From NCBI GenBank assembly GCA_015493615.1, contig WGCV01000042.1:1-64000 (forward strand): a stretch of 64,000 nucleotides of DNA. The letters run 5' to 3'. Positions 18,560 through 27,237 of this stretch are shown here, one piece after another. How positions within the stretch are numbered: the stretch's first letter is position 1; each line of letters starts with the position of its first letter. A program made the position numbers and the translations under genes. The notes beneath the pieces are model-generated. The model ran no database searches. It saw nothing but the letters and a program-made list of their open reading frames with translations, and had not been told where the DNA came from. This DNA comes from Melioribacteraceae bacterium. Its GTDB lineage: Bacteria > Bacteroidota > Ignavibacteria > Ignavibacteriales > Melioribacteraceae.

Positions 18560-19828
18560 TTACTCCGAATAATATTTAATAACGTTAATAATAGCGTTTT
18601 TGCTCGGCAAATTAAATCCGTTTGCCGATAACGATTTCATGATGCTGTTGTAGGTGGGACGGTAAACTCCTTTCGCGACGTATCCGCCTCCTTCGAACGC
18701 GCCCAGTTTATCGTAGTAAATCGAATCATCTGGAGTAGGAATCGGCGTCGAAGATGCAATTAAACTCTTCCATTTTTTTTCAAAATGCACAAGCGTAGTG
18801 ATATTTTTCTCCCACGGTTCAACATTCAAATCGTAGTAGTTTTCATAAGAAACGTCCGAAGTGTAATATTCATCGGCTAATCCCGCAAGTCCGTGTCCGA
18901 ACTCGTGAATAAAAACAAGCTCCGCTTTTTTATTTTGAGCTGCAACCGCCGAATAAAAATTATAAATTGCTCCGCCTCCGTATTTGTCGCTGTTAACCAG
19001 AATATAAATTTGGTCGTAAGGAGCGGAAGCCGCAACATCGGCAAGTTTGAAATAATCTTCAACCATCAAATATCTTTCGCTGTCAAATGTGTAGTAGGAA
19101 GCGTTTAAAAGAGTTTTTCTGTAAACTCCTTTTCCGGGAATATCTGCGCCGCTATCTTGCGAGTAACTGTTAATTCCCCAAATGTTAATTCTGTTTTTCA
19201 TCTCGGAGAAAGGAGAATACCCGAGAAGAAAACCGGCAAACTTTTTACAATCATTATGATACTTGGTGGAATCGTTTTCCGTATAACCTTCAGGAATAAA
19301 TAAAACATCCAACTTTTTACTATAATCTCCGGAATAATGAATCTTAAAGACCATGGACGTATCCACAGTTTCTTTTCTGATGAAATAATTTCCCGGATTA
19401 ATTTTTAATGAAAATAGTTCGCGGAAAATATTTTTTCTGTTTCGTCTTTTGATTACAAGCCGAACAGAATCCTTCGGGAATGGAAAGCGAATCGAATAAT
19501 TTAACGCGCGGTTATGATTTTTAGCGTCTTCCGTAGTTTGCCATTCTTGGGAAAGTGTGGAAAATCCTTTGGAAAAAATCAGTTTATTATCCTTTAAGGA
19601 ATAAACATAAAAGCAGTAATATCCCAAATTCAGCGTGTCTATTAAGTTATGATGCGAACCGCTGAAATAGGGTTCCCGCTTAAGAGAATGAAAATAAATA
19701 TTTTCCGATGAAGCGGTTCCTGCCTGAATAATATCCAATCGTAAAGCCCCGGCGGTGAAATAGTCATCAAAATTAATCTGAGCAAAAAGAGAAATTGAAG
19801 AAAAAAGTAGAATAAAAAGCAGTTTCAT
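18560..19828 (-). CDS. Secreted M64 (IgA-peptidase family) metallopeptidase
   Basis: A 422-residue protein with a signal peptide (MKLLFILLFSSISLFAQ). An N-terminal beta-rich domain (about 20-150; M64 N-domain-like) precedes a catalytic domain with FIPEGYTENDSTKYHND at its start and HEFGHGLAGLADEYY near residue 308, the HEXXH zinc motif followed by the conserved GLxDEYY. Although named after an IgA-cleaving enzyme, most members occur in free-living FCB bacteria with unknown substrates. Its start overlaps the end of pyrE by 4 nt (ATGA), so it is co-transcribed with a pyrimidine gene. Confidence 0.92.
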   Translation of the reverse strand: MKLLFILLFSSISLFAQINFDDYFTAGALRLDIIQAGTASSENIYFHSLKREPYFSGSHHNLIDTLNLGYYCFYVYSLKDNKLIFSKGFSTLSQEWQTTEDAKNHNRALNYSIRFPFPKDSVRLVIKRRNRKNIFRELFSLKINPGNYFIRKETVDTSMVFKIHYSGDYSKKLDVLFIPEGYTENDSTKYHNDCKKFAGFLLGYSPFSEMKNRINIWGINSYSQDSGADIPGKGVYRKTLLNASYYTFDSERYLMVEDYFKLADVAASAPYDQIYILVNSDKYGGGAIYNFYSAVAAQNKKAELVFIHEFGHGLAGLADEYYTSDVSYENYYDLNVEPWEKNITTLVHFEKKWKSLIASSTPIPTPDDSIYYDKLGAFEGGGYVAKGVYRPTYNSIMKSLSANGFNLPSKNAIINVIKYYSE

Positions 19829-20412
19829 TCCATCACCTGAAAAACTTTTCTGGAACCCGGTTTAACAAGCGGCAGCCCTTGTTTGCAAAGCGGACATTCA
19901 TCCGGTTCGTATGCTTTTGCTTCAAGTTTAAGTACGCTTTTGAGCGGATAACCGAAATCGATTTTGCCGTTGCTTCTATCGACTATAACTCCTACGCCGA
20001 CTACGTTCCCCCCGTTTTGCTCAACGATATCAATTACTTCCCGAACAGAGCCTCCGGTTGTAATCACATCTTCGCAAATCAGAAAATTCTCGCCCTCTTC
20101 AATCTTGAAATTCCGGCGAAGTTTCATCTCTTTGTTTTCACGCTCGGTAAAAATAAATCTTTTGCCAAGCTGCCTTGCTGTTTCCTGTCCAACGATTATT
20201 CCGCCCATTGCCGGAGCTATAACGGAGTCAATACTAAATTCTCGATAAAAAGAAGAGAGTTCGCCGCAAATCTTTGTCGTAATATCCGGATACTGCAAAG
20301 CCTGAGCGCACTGAAAATATTGGTCGCTGTGCTTTCCGGAAGTTAATAAAAAATGCCCTTTTAAAAGGGCATTGGATTTTATGAATATATCTGCAATCTC
20401 GTTATTTCTCAT
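19825..20412 (-). CDS. pyrE: Orotate phosphoribosyltransferase
   Basis: A 195-residue enzyme converting orotate and PRPP into OMP in pyrimidine synthesis. Visible motifs are LLTSGKHSDQYFQC near the N-terminus, APAMGGIIVGQETARQLG, FTERENKEMKLRR and the PRPP loop LICEDVITTGGSVREVI. A C-terminal CPLCKQGLPLVKPGSR carries two cysteines in a short knuckle, as in the longer archaeal/FCB-type PyrE. The gene starts 6 nt after the dehydratase gene. Unusually, codons 14-23 contain a perfect palindrome followed by T residues on the coding strand (see the separate entry), which resembles an intrinsic terminator. Confidence 0.97.
   Translation of the reverse strand: MRNNEIADIFIKSNALLKGHFLLTSGKHSDQYFQCAQALQYPDITTKICGELSSFYREFSIDSVIAPAMGGIIVGQETARQLGKRFIFTERENKEMKLRRNFKIEEGENFLICEDVITTGGSVREVIDIVEQNGGNVVGVGVIVDRSNGKIDFGYPLKSVLKLEAKAYEPDECPLCKQGLPLVKPGSRKVFQVME
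20345..20373 (-). promoter_or_regulatory. Terminator-like hairpin inside the start of pyrE (possible attenuator)
   Basis: AATGCCCTTTT (20363-20373 read on the other strand) and AAAAGGGCATT form a 22-bp perfect palindrome at 20352-20373. On the transcribed strand it is GCCC-TTTTAAAA-GGGC followed by ATTTTTTATTA. It covers codons for NALLKGHFLL. Palindrome and T run are directly visible; an attenuation role is inference. Confidence 0.45.
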
Positions 20413-20418
20413 TAAAGA

Positions 20419-20697
20419 TTAAATCCTTTCCAAACGGTCCGCTAACTTAATGTCCAATTCCGTAACGCCGTTTTCATCATGCGTGGTAGTAGTAACCTTA
20501 ACCTTGTTGTAGGAATGAATTAATATATCAGGATGATGATTCAGTTTTTCAGCTTCAACTCCCAACTTTACTACAAAACTTAAAGCGTTATAGAAATCAA
20601 TGAACTGGAATTCTTTCTCAAGATGACTGTCAATAAGCTTCCATCCGTCCAAATCTTTGATGCGCTCCTCAATCTCTTTTTGGGTTAATACTGCCAT
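20419..20697 (-). CDS. phhB: Pterin-4a-carbinolamine dehydratase
   Basis: A 92-residue protein matching 4a-hydroxytetrahydrobiopterin dehydratase. The signature EKLNHHPDILIHSYNKV, then THDENGVTELDIKLA, supplies the catalytic histidines. It regenerates tetrahydropterin after aromatic amino acid hydroxylation or, in bacteria without hydroxylases, may act in molybdopterin-related or other pterin metabolism. No hydroxylase gene is in the window. It sits between clpC (1 nt gap) and pyrE (6 nt gap). Confidence 0.95.
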   Translation of the reverse strand: MAVLTQKEIEERIKDLDGWKLIDSHLEKEFQFIDFYNALSFVVKLGVEAEKLNHHPDILIHSYNKVKVTTTTHDENGVTELDIKLADRLERI

Positions 20698-20698
20698 G

Positions 20699-23248
20699 TT
20701 AATTATCCTTTATTATTTGAGATTCTCCGGAAGAATTAACTTCATTTTCTTCCTCGTTATTTAACTCTTCTTTATTCTTAATTTTCTTATTTACAAATTT
20801 AGTAAAAATTATTTTATCAGACTTCTTTCTGTGTTTGGCAATTATCGTATCTCCTTCCTCGAAAGAATTCAGCAACAGTTCTTCGGCGAGCGGATCTTCA
20901 AGGTACTTCTGAACTGCGCGGCGGAGAGGACGCGCTCCGTACTTCTCGTCGTAACCTTTTTCGGCAATAAAATCGGTAGCGCTCTTCGAGAGTTTAAATT
21001 GCATATTCTGCTCGCTAAGGTTATTAACCAAATCTCTGATTTCCAAATTAATTAATTTTTTAATGTCATCTTTTTCAAGATTACGGAATACAATTATATC
21101 GTCAATACGATTTAAGAACTCAGGATTAAACATATCCTTCATAGCGTCCTGAACCGTGTTTTTCAGATGCTCGAATCTGTCGTCGGCGCTATTCTCATTG
21201 AAGCCGAACCCGCCGGTACCTTTTAAGTTTTTTGTCCCGACATTCGAAGTCATGATGATAATCGTATTCTTAAAGTCAACCTTTCTTCCGAGTGAATCCG
21301 TAACCGTCCCGTCATCCAAAATCTGAAGGAGAAGATTAAAAACATCCGCATGCGCCTTTTCAATCTCATCGAAAAGAACAACCGAATATGGTTTTCTCCT
21401 TACGCGCTCGGTCAGCTGTCCGCCTTCTTCATACCCTACATATCCGGGAGGCGCTCCAACCAAACGGGAGACCGCAAACTTCTCCATATATTCCGACATA
21501 TCAATTCTAATCAGAGCGTCGTCGGAATCAAAAAGGTAACGCGCCAAAACTTTTGCCATTTCCGTTTTTCCCACTCCCGTAGGACCGAGGAAAATAAACG
21601 AACCAATCGGCTTTTTCGGGTTTTTCAATCCGGCGCGCGCGCGGCGTATAGCTTTGGTAAGGGAAACAACCGCTTTATCCTGTCCGATAATATATTTTTT
21701 AAGCTCTTCTTCCATCTGCAGAAGTTTTTCAGATTCGGCTTGCACAACTCTCGTAACGGGAATGCCGGTCATCATTGCAACAACTTCTCCGATATCCTCT
21801 TCCGTAACGTCAAACTCCAATTTATCCGCTTCAATTTCCCAATCGGCGCGGGCTTGCTCCAATCTGTTGAGTAATTCTCTCTCACTATCGCGAAGTCTCG
21901 CCGCCTCTTCAAAATCCTGACGTTTTACAACTTCCTTTTTCTCTTCTCTGATTTTCTCAATATCGGCTTCAAGTTCTATTATTTCCTTCGGGACATCATA
22001 ATTACCCATATAAACTCTTGCGCCCGCTTCATCAAGAACGTCGATGGCTTTATCGGGGAAATGCCTGTCGGTAATATATCTGTCGCTTAACTTAACGGCG
22101 GCGACAATCGCTTCATCCGAATAATGAACGTGATGATGTTCTTCGTACTTAAATTTAATATTCCTCAGAATTTCAATTGTTTCCTCAACCTGCGGAGGTT
22201 CAACCATAACCTTCTGAAAACGTCTGTCCAAAGCGCCGTCGGTTTCTACAAATTTCCGGTACTCGTCAAGCGTAGTCGCGCCAATGCACTGAATATCTCC
22301 GCGCGCCAAAGCAGGTTTGAACATATTCGATGCGTCAAGCGATCCTGACGCTCCTCCTGCCCCGACAATAGTATGAAGCTCGTCAATGAATAAAATTATA
22401 TCGTCCGCTTTTTCAAGTTCGTTCATCAGCGCTTTCATTCGCTCTTCAAACTGTCCCCGGTACTTCGTTCCGGCAACCAAACCGGCTAAGTCCAAAGTTA
22501 CCACGCGCTTATTCATCAAAATTCTCGGCACTTCCTTTTTAACGATCCGCAGCGCAAGCCCTTCGGCAATAGCTGTTTTACCAACGCCCGGCTCTCCGAT
22601 TAAAACAGGGTTGTTCTTTTTTCTCCGGCTTAATATTTGCGTAACGCGCTCAATTTCCTGCGTTCTTCCAATTACAGGGTCAAGCTTCCCTTCGGTTGCG
22701 AGTCGGGTAAGATCGTGCCCGAAATTATCAAGCACCGGCGTTTTTGATTTATCCGCCTTTTTTCCCGAAGGAGCTGCCGGAGGTTCGAAATCCGTTCCGC
22801 GGGAATATGCGCTTTGTCCGTAGATTGCGTTAAGCTCGTTTCGCGCAGATTCATAAGTTACGTTAAACTGCGCCAGAATGTTAGAAGCTACATTGTCCGG
22901 TTCGCGAAGAATGCCAAGAAGTAAGTGTTCCGTTCCGATTACGTTTTTTCTATATATTTTCGACTCGACCTGAGTGCGTTTTAAAACTCTTTCCGCTTGT
23001 TTTGTAAGAGGAACTTTACCGATTGTTAAAGTCCCGCCTGTTGAGCGGATAGCGTCTTCGAGCGTATTTTTCAACTCCAACAGCTGAACGCCGAGACGCT
23101 TCAATATTTTTATCCCAATGCCTTCGCCTTCGCGAATCATTCCGAGAAGCAGATGCTCTGTCCCGATAAAATCGTGACCAAGTCTGAAGGCTTCTTCCTT
23201 GCTGTATTTTATAACATCCTGAACTCTTTCAGAAAAATTAAATTCCAT
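20699..23248 (-). CDS. clpC: ATP-dependent Clp protease ATP-binding subunit ClpC
   Basis: An 849-residue Hsp100 unfoldase. Two Clp N-repeats occupy about 1-145 (FIGTEHLLLGMIREGEG and VIGTEHLLLGILREPDN). AAA domain D1 has Walker A GEPGVGKTAIAEG and IDELHT. A coiled-coil with a UVR motif (about 415-455) distinguishes ClpC from ClpA. D2 has GPTGVGKTEMAK, FDEIEKA and the C-terminal domain. It delivers substrates to ClpP for degradation. The C-terminus is a long acidic/polar tail rich in Glu and Asn. AGGTAAAA precedes the ATG. It is the first gene of the ten-gene minus-strand run; its promoter must lie in the 288 bp before it. Confidence 0.97.
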   Translation of the reverse strand: MEFNFSERVQDVIKYSKEEAFRLGHDFIGTEHLLLGMIREGEGIGIKILKRLGVQLLELKNTLEDAIRSTGGTLTIGKVPLTKQAERVLKRTQVESKIYRKNVIGTEHLLLGILREPDNVASNILAQFNVTYESARNELNAIYGQSAYSRGTDFEPPAAPSGKKADKSKTPVLDNFGHDLTRLATEGKLDPVIGRTQEIERVTQILSRRKKNNPVLIGEPGVGKTAIAEGLALRIVKKEVPRILMNKRVVTLDLAGLVAGTKYRGQFEERMKALMNELEKADDIILFIDELHTIVGAGGASGSLDASNMFKPALARGDIQCIGATTLDEYRKFVETDGALDRRFQKVMVEPPQVEETIEILRNIKFKYEEHHHVHYSDEAIVAAVKLSDRYITDRHFPDKAIDVLDEAGARVYMGNYDVPKEIIELEADIEKIREEKKEVVKRQDFEEAARLRDSERELLNRLEQARADWEIEADKLEFDVTEEDIGEVVAMMTGIPVTRVVQAESEKLLQMEEELKKYIIGQDKAVVSLTKAIRRARAGLKNPKKPIGSFIFLGPTGVGKTEMAKVLARYLFDSDDALIRIDMSEYMEKFAVSRLVGAPPGYVGYEEGGQLTERVRRKPYSVVLFDEIEKAHADVFNLLLQILDDGTVTDSLGRKVDFKNTIIIMTSNVGTKNLKGTGGFGFNENSADDRFEHLKNTVQDAMKDMFNPEFLNRIDDIIVFRNLEKDDIKKLINLEIRDLVNNLSEQNMQFKLSKSATDFIAEKGYDEKYGARPLRRAVQKYLEDPLAEELLLNSFEEGDTIIAKHRKKSDKIIFTKFVNKKIKNKEELNNEEENEVNSSGESQIIKDN

Positions 23249-23481
23249 TTTTACCTGATATTTTTGTTACTAAATTTAACTAATGATTAATGAGTTTTCA
23301 AGTATAATTGATTTTACATTAATACCATATTAAAATATGTTTTGTTCCATATTTATCCTAATAATAAATTGAGATAATCGGCGTTCCGCTAAGCGGGACT
23401 ATCTGTCATTGAAGCGAAAAGAAGAGATAATTACCAATATTTTTTGGGAAGTCCAAAAAAATTTGATTCTTTTACAATAAA

Positions 23482-23506
23482 AAAAGCCCGCTCAGTAAGC
23501 GGGCTT
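23482..23506 (-). terminator. Rho-independent terminator of tonB
   Basis: AAGCCCGCT (23484-23492) pairs with AGCGGGCTT (23498-23506) around a 5-nt loop; on the minus strand a T run (A run at 23479-23485) follows. It lies between tonB and the clpC upstream region. Confidence 0.85.
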
Positions 23507-23536
23507 AAAATAATCTTGATTCTTTTTATATCTAAT

Positions 23537-24190
23537 TTATCTGAGCTTAAATAGAATCGGTACCATAACCTGAACTTTTACAGGCTTGCCTCTCTGCATT
23601 CCGGGCTTAAAGCGAGTTTCCATAACTGCCTTTACAGCCGCTTCGTCGCATCCGGCGCCAATACCTTTAACCACTTCAGCCTTACGGACAATACCATGCT
23701 CGTCAACAAAAGCTCTAACGTAAACTCTGCCCTGAACTCCGGCTCTTTTTGCAATTTCAGGATAAACAATACGTTTTTGAATTCCCTGGATTCCGCCGAT
23801 TGGCTGAGGCTGCTGTTCAACGGCTACAAAAAATACAGGCTCTTCCTCTTTTTTCTCTACTTTCGGCGGAGGAGGCGGAGGAGCTACGTCGGCGTTCTCA
23901 TTCAAATCGGTTTCATCAATTTCCACATCGTCCAAAACTTCATCCGAGGGAGCTTCAATCGGGATCGGAGGTTTCGGAGGCGGAGGCGGAGCGGTTTCCT
24001 GTTTTGTATGTTCTACATCCTCAACTTGTACAAGCTCTTGGGGACCTTCTTGCTTTACAACTTGCTTTTTTACTTCCGGAAAATATTTGAAGGAAATAAT
24101 TAATACCGCAAGCGCAATAATTAAAGCGGTTTCCCAAACTCGTTGATAATGTAATCTCAAGTCGTATTTCGGGTTTTTTGGTAAAGCCAC
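23537..24190 (-). CDS. tonB: TonB-family energy transducer
   Basis: A 217-residue inner-membrane protein. One TM helix (about residues 18-38) is followed by a periplasmic linker rich in Pro and Glu (PPPPPKPPIPIEAP and PPPPPPKVEKKEEEP). The C-terminal TonB domain has YPEIAKRAGVQGRVYVRAFV and ends FKPGMQRGKPVKVQVMVPI. It couples the proton gradient to outer-membrane receptors such as the SusC homologue encoded at 31.7 kb. No ExbB/ExbD gene is adjacent. The start is GTG at 24190 with AGGAG upstream. Confidence 0.95.
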   Translation of the reverse strand: MALPKNPKYDLRLHYQRVWETALIIALAVLIISFKYFPEVKKQVVKQEGPQELVQVEDVEHTKQETAPPPPPKPPIPIEAPSDEVLDDVEIDETDLNENADVAPPPPPPKVEKKEEEPVFFVAVEQQPQPIGGIQGIQKRIVYPEIAKRAGVQGRVYVRAFVDEHGIVRKAEVVKGIGAGCDEAAVKAVMETRFKPGMQRGKPVKVQVMVPILFKLR

Positions 24191-24331
24191 TATTTTCTCC
24201 TATTAAACAAAAAATTAAGTTAAAACTTAAGAAATCAATTCTCTTTTGTCAAATAAAAACTCTAATTAACCTTTATTATTTAATACAAAAATTTTCTTTT
24301 AAAGTTCCATATTACTTGAAAATCTTACCCG

Positions 24332-25433
24332 TTAAACGGAAGAAAACTTCAAAAGATATTCTCTTATAAACGGATTAATATTTCCGTCCATTACTCCGGC
24401 TGTGTCCGAAGTTTCATAATTCGTGCGATGATCTTTAACCATATTATAAGGGTGAAAAACATACGAACGGATTTGGCTTCCCCATTCGATTTTCATTTTG
24501 CCCTTTTCAACTTCGTCATGTTCGGCTTCTGCTTTCTCTTTTTCCAATTGATAGAGCTTGGCTTTCAGCATCTTCATCGCATTAGTTTTATTCTGCAGTT
24601 GCGAACGCTCGTTCTGGCAAGCCGCGACAGTTCCCGTGGGAAGATGTGTAATTCTTACTGCGGTTTCAACTTTGTTTACGTTCTGTCCTCCTTTGCCGCC
24701 GGAGCGGAAAGTGTCGATTTTCAAATCCGCGGGATTAATATCAATTTCAATCGTATCGTCAATCTCCGGAATTACAAAGACCGAGGCAAACGAAGTATGC
24801 CTGCGCTTGTTTGAATCGAACGGAGAAATGCGAACAAGCCGGTGAACGCCGTTTTCGGCTTTTAGATAACCGTAAGCGTGATCTCCTTCCACTTCAATCG
24901 AAACGCTTTTAACTCCGGCTCCGTCCCCTTCAAGGTAATCAATCATAGTCATTTTATAATTGTTCTGTTCGCCCCAGCGAAGATACATTCGCATTAGCAT
25001 TTCCGCCCAGTCCTGAGCTTCCGTTCCGCCTGCTCCGGCATGAATTGTTAAGATGCAGTTTTTATCGTCGTCGTCTTCGCTGAGCATACTCTTCAGTTCG
25101 GCATCGGAAATCTTTTCTTCAAGTTTTTGAACTTCCTCGTTAACCTCGGATTCATAGGACTCGTCGTCCTCCATCTGAGCAAGTTCAATAAATTCAAGTA
25201 CTCCGTCCGCCATCTTCCTCAGTGCGTTCCATTCTTCAACCCAGACTTCACGACTTTTAATCTGCTTGTGAACAGCCTGCGCCTTCCGCTGGTCGTTCCA
25301 AAACTCCGGGGATTCCGTAACTTTCCTAAGCTCTTCTATCTTTGCAATTTTGTTATCGATGTCAAAGATAACCTCGTAGATTATCCACTTTGTCGCTCAA
25401 TTTCTTAGCCGTTTTCATCTGCTCTTCAAACAT
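24332..25433 (-). CDS. prfB: Peptide chain release factor 2, with programmed +1 frameshift
   Basis: The gene consists of two frames. ATG at 25433 opens a 23-codon frame ending in CTT TGA (TGA at 25364-25362), preceded by GAGG seven bases upstream. Skipping one base at this CTTTGAC slip site moves to the frame that runs to the stop at 24332, giving about 366 residues, the normal RF2 length. The downstream part has the RF2 stop-codon-recognition region and the GGQ motif in [19 protein letters not shown]2 ends translation at UGA and UAA. The in-frame UGA makes synthesis self-regulating: low RF2 favours the shift. An ATG at 25213 inside the second frame is not the true start. Confidence 0.97.
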
Positions 25434-25453
25434 ATTTCATCCTTTCAATATTT

Positions 25454-25774
25454 TTATTCTTCGATTTCCAATTCCATTCTAAGCATTGCGGCGGCTAACG
25501 TTTTGCCCTGCGCGTCATGTTTTAAGGAAACGGTTCCGCCGCCTCCGAGCGTGTTATGCAGAATAAAATTAAGCGCGCGAAGATTAGGAAGCTCGTAACG
25601 TTCAACGTCACCGAGGCAAATTCCTTCGAAATGTTTTTTCACTCGTTCAACGGTGAGTTCTTTTTTAATAATTTCGTAACCTTTATCGTCGTATGCGAGA
25701 ACGCCGACATTTGCCGCGTCCCCTTTGTCTCCGCTCCTTCCGTGAGCTATATCTATCAGTCTGATTTTTTTCAT
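25454..25774 (-). CDS. AtuA-like ferredoxin-fold domain protein (small subunit of a split AtuA)
   Basis: A 106-residue protein matching the C-terminal domain of AtuA-type proteins: IDIAHGRSGDKGDAANVGVLAY at the N-terminus (the SGDKGD loop is diagnostic) and LNFILHNTLGGGGTVSLKHDAQGKTL near the C-terminus. In AtuA of Pseudomonas this domain is fused behind the DUF1446 domain; here it is a separate gene 2 nt downstream of the DUF1446 gene. A role in acyclic-terpenoid or branched acyl-CoA breakdown is known only for the Pseudomonas gene cluster. The start codon has GGAG upstream. Confidence 0.85.
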   Translation of the reverse strand: MKKIRLIDIAHGRSGDKGDAANVGVLAYDDKGYEIIKKELTVERVKKHFEGICLGDVERYELPNLRALNFILHNTLGGGGTVSLKHDAQGKTLAAAMLRMELEIEE

Positions 25775-25776
25775 CT

Positions 25777-27144
25777 TTAAATCTCCATAAGTTTTACTTC
25801 AGGTTCGACAAGCGTTTTGGGAATTAAAGCGGGCCAGTAAGCTACCACTTCGCTCGGACGAGGTCTTCCGCCTGCAAATCCCGTAACGCTCGGAGGTCCC
25901 GTTAAAATAAGGGGCGCAATCTCCTTTCCAAAACGGGCTACGGCTGCTTTGTCCTTTCCCCGTACGGCAATTTTCAGAACCACTTCGTTAATCAAATCTT
26001 CGTCAAGATGCACGGCAAGATTTCTGTGGCACGAATCGTAACCGACAAACTCGGTTAAAATCTCATCAAATTCCAATCCTAAATTCTGCAATCTTTCGCG
26101 TAAGATTTTATCCGCAGCTTTTGCTTTCGTCAGCGCGCCGGGCCAAGTGTAAGTAAGGTTTCCTACTGCGGAGTAACCGCTTTCGTACGACGCCGAAACT
26201 TTGTAAAATTCCGTTTCGGGAAATCCCGTCACACCGTAAACTTTCACTCTGTTATCTCCCAAATCCTCTAACTTAATGGAGGAAAAATCCGCCACGCAAT
26301 CAGGTGTAATATATTCTTTCGGGTCTCCGATTTCATAAAGAAGCTGTTCGGCAACGGTTTCGAATGTAACCATTCCGCCTAGCGATTCATGCTTTGTAAT
26401 AATCACATCTCCGTTCGGGAAAGCTTCCGCAATCGGAAATCCGATTTTAGCAAAGTTAGGAACAGATTGCCAATCGCCAAGGAAATTGCCTCCGGTAGAT
26501 TGTGCGCCGCATTCCAGAATATGCCCGGCTATTGTTCCGGCGGACATTAAATCATAGTTTTTATTATCCCAGCCGAATTCATAAATCATCGGGGCAAGAG
26601 TAAGTCCGGTGTCTGTGGTGCGTCCGGTGATTACAATATCCGCGCCTTTCTGCAGGGCTTCGACAATCGGCATCGCTCCGAAGTAAACATTAGCGCTCAG
26701 CAGTTTATCTTTATAAGGACGAATCGATTCGCCTGTTTCCATGTTGTTCAACTCGGCTCCGCTTTCAAGAATTTCGTCAATCCTATCTTTAATATCGTCT
26801 CCGAGAACGACGGCAATTTTAAGTCCTGAAATATTCAACTTTTTCGCAACGTCAAAAACCGCGTTTGCGCAAGCTACGGGATTTACTCCGCCGCCGTTTG
26901 TAATAACTTTAATCCCTTTTTTCTTAATAGTCGGCAGAATTCTTTCCATCAACTGAGGAATATCCCGCGCATATCCGAAATCGGGATTTTTGTTCTTTTG
27001 TTTCTGTAAAATCGACATTGTTACTTCCGCAAGGTAATCCATAACGAGATAATCAACGTCGCCTTCCGTAACTTGCCAGACCGGCGCATCAATTAAATCG
27101 CCCCAAAATCCTTGTCCGGAAGCAATTCTAATTTTTTCTTTCAT
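25777..27144 (-). CDS. AtuA/DUF1446 family protein
   Basis: A 455-residue protein with the DUF1446 hallmarks: IRIASGQGFWGDLIDAPVW at the start, DYLVMDYLAEVTMS, TNGGGVNPVACA, GADIVITGRTTDTGLTLAPM, GGNFLGDW and GPPSVTGFAGGRPRPSEV at the end. Members accompany acyl-CoA carboxylase and enoyl-CoA genes in terpenoid and leucine/isovalerate breakdown clusters, but the reaction is unknown. None of those catabolic genes is visible here: neighbours are prfB and miaA. It forms a pair with the small AtuA-like gene (2 nt gap). Confidence 0.88.
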   Translation of the reverse strand: MKEKIRIASGQGFWGDLIDAPVWQVTEGDVDYLVMDYLAEVTMSILQKQKNKNPDFGYARDIPQLMERILPTIKKKGIKVITNGGGVNPVACANAVFDVAKKLNISGLKIAVVLGDDIKDRIDEILESGAELNNMETGESIRPYKDKLLSANVYFGAMPIVEALQKGADIVITGRTTDTGLTLAPMIYEFGWDNKNYDLMSAGTIAGHILECGAQSTGGNFLGDWQSVPNFAKIGFPIAEAFPNGDVIITKHESLGGMVTFETVAEQLLYEIGDPKEYITPDCVADFSSIKLEDLGDNRVKVYGVTGFPETEFYKVSASYESGYSAVGNLTYTWPGALTKAKAADKILRERLQNLGLEFDEILTEFVGYDSCHRNLAVHLDEDLINEVVLKIAVRGKDKAAVARFGKEIAPLILTGPPSVTGFAGGRPRPSEVVAYWPALIPKTLVEPEVKLMEI

Positions 27145-27237
27145 AATAAATCCGTTTAGTTAAATAATAAGCAAAAATAAAAATCATTTAAATAATAAGA
27201 TATTCAATGATTGATTAGTAATCAAATTTTATATGTG

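Noticed and set aside
25213-25215. ATG at 25213 as the start of prfB
   Set aside because: It would drop the conserved RF2 N-terminus. The frame continues upstream to the CTTTGAC slip site and the ATG at 25433.
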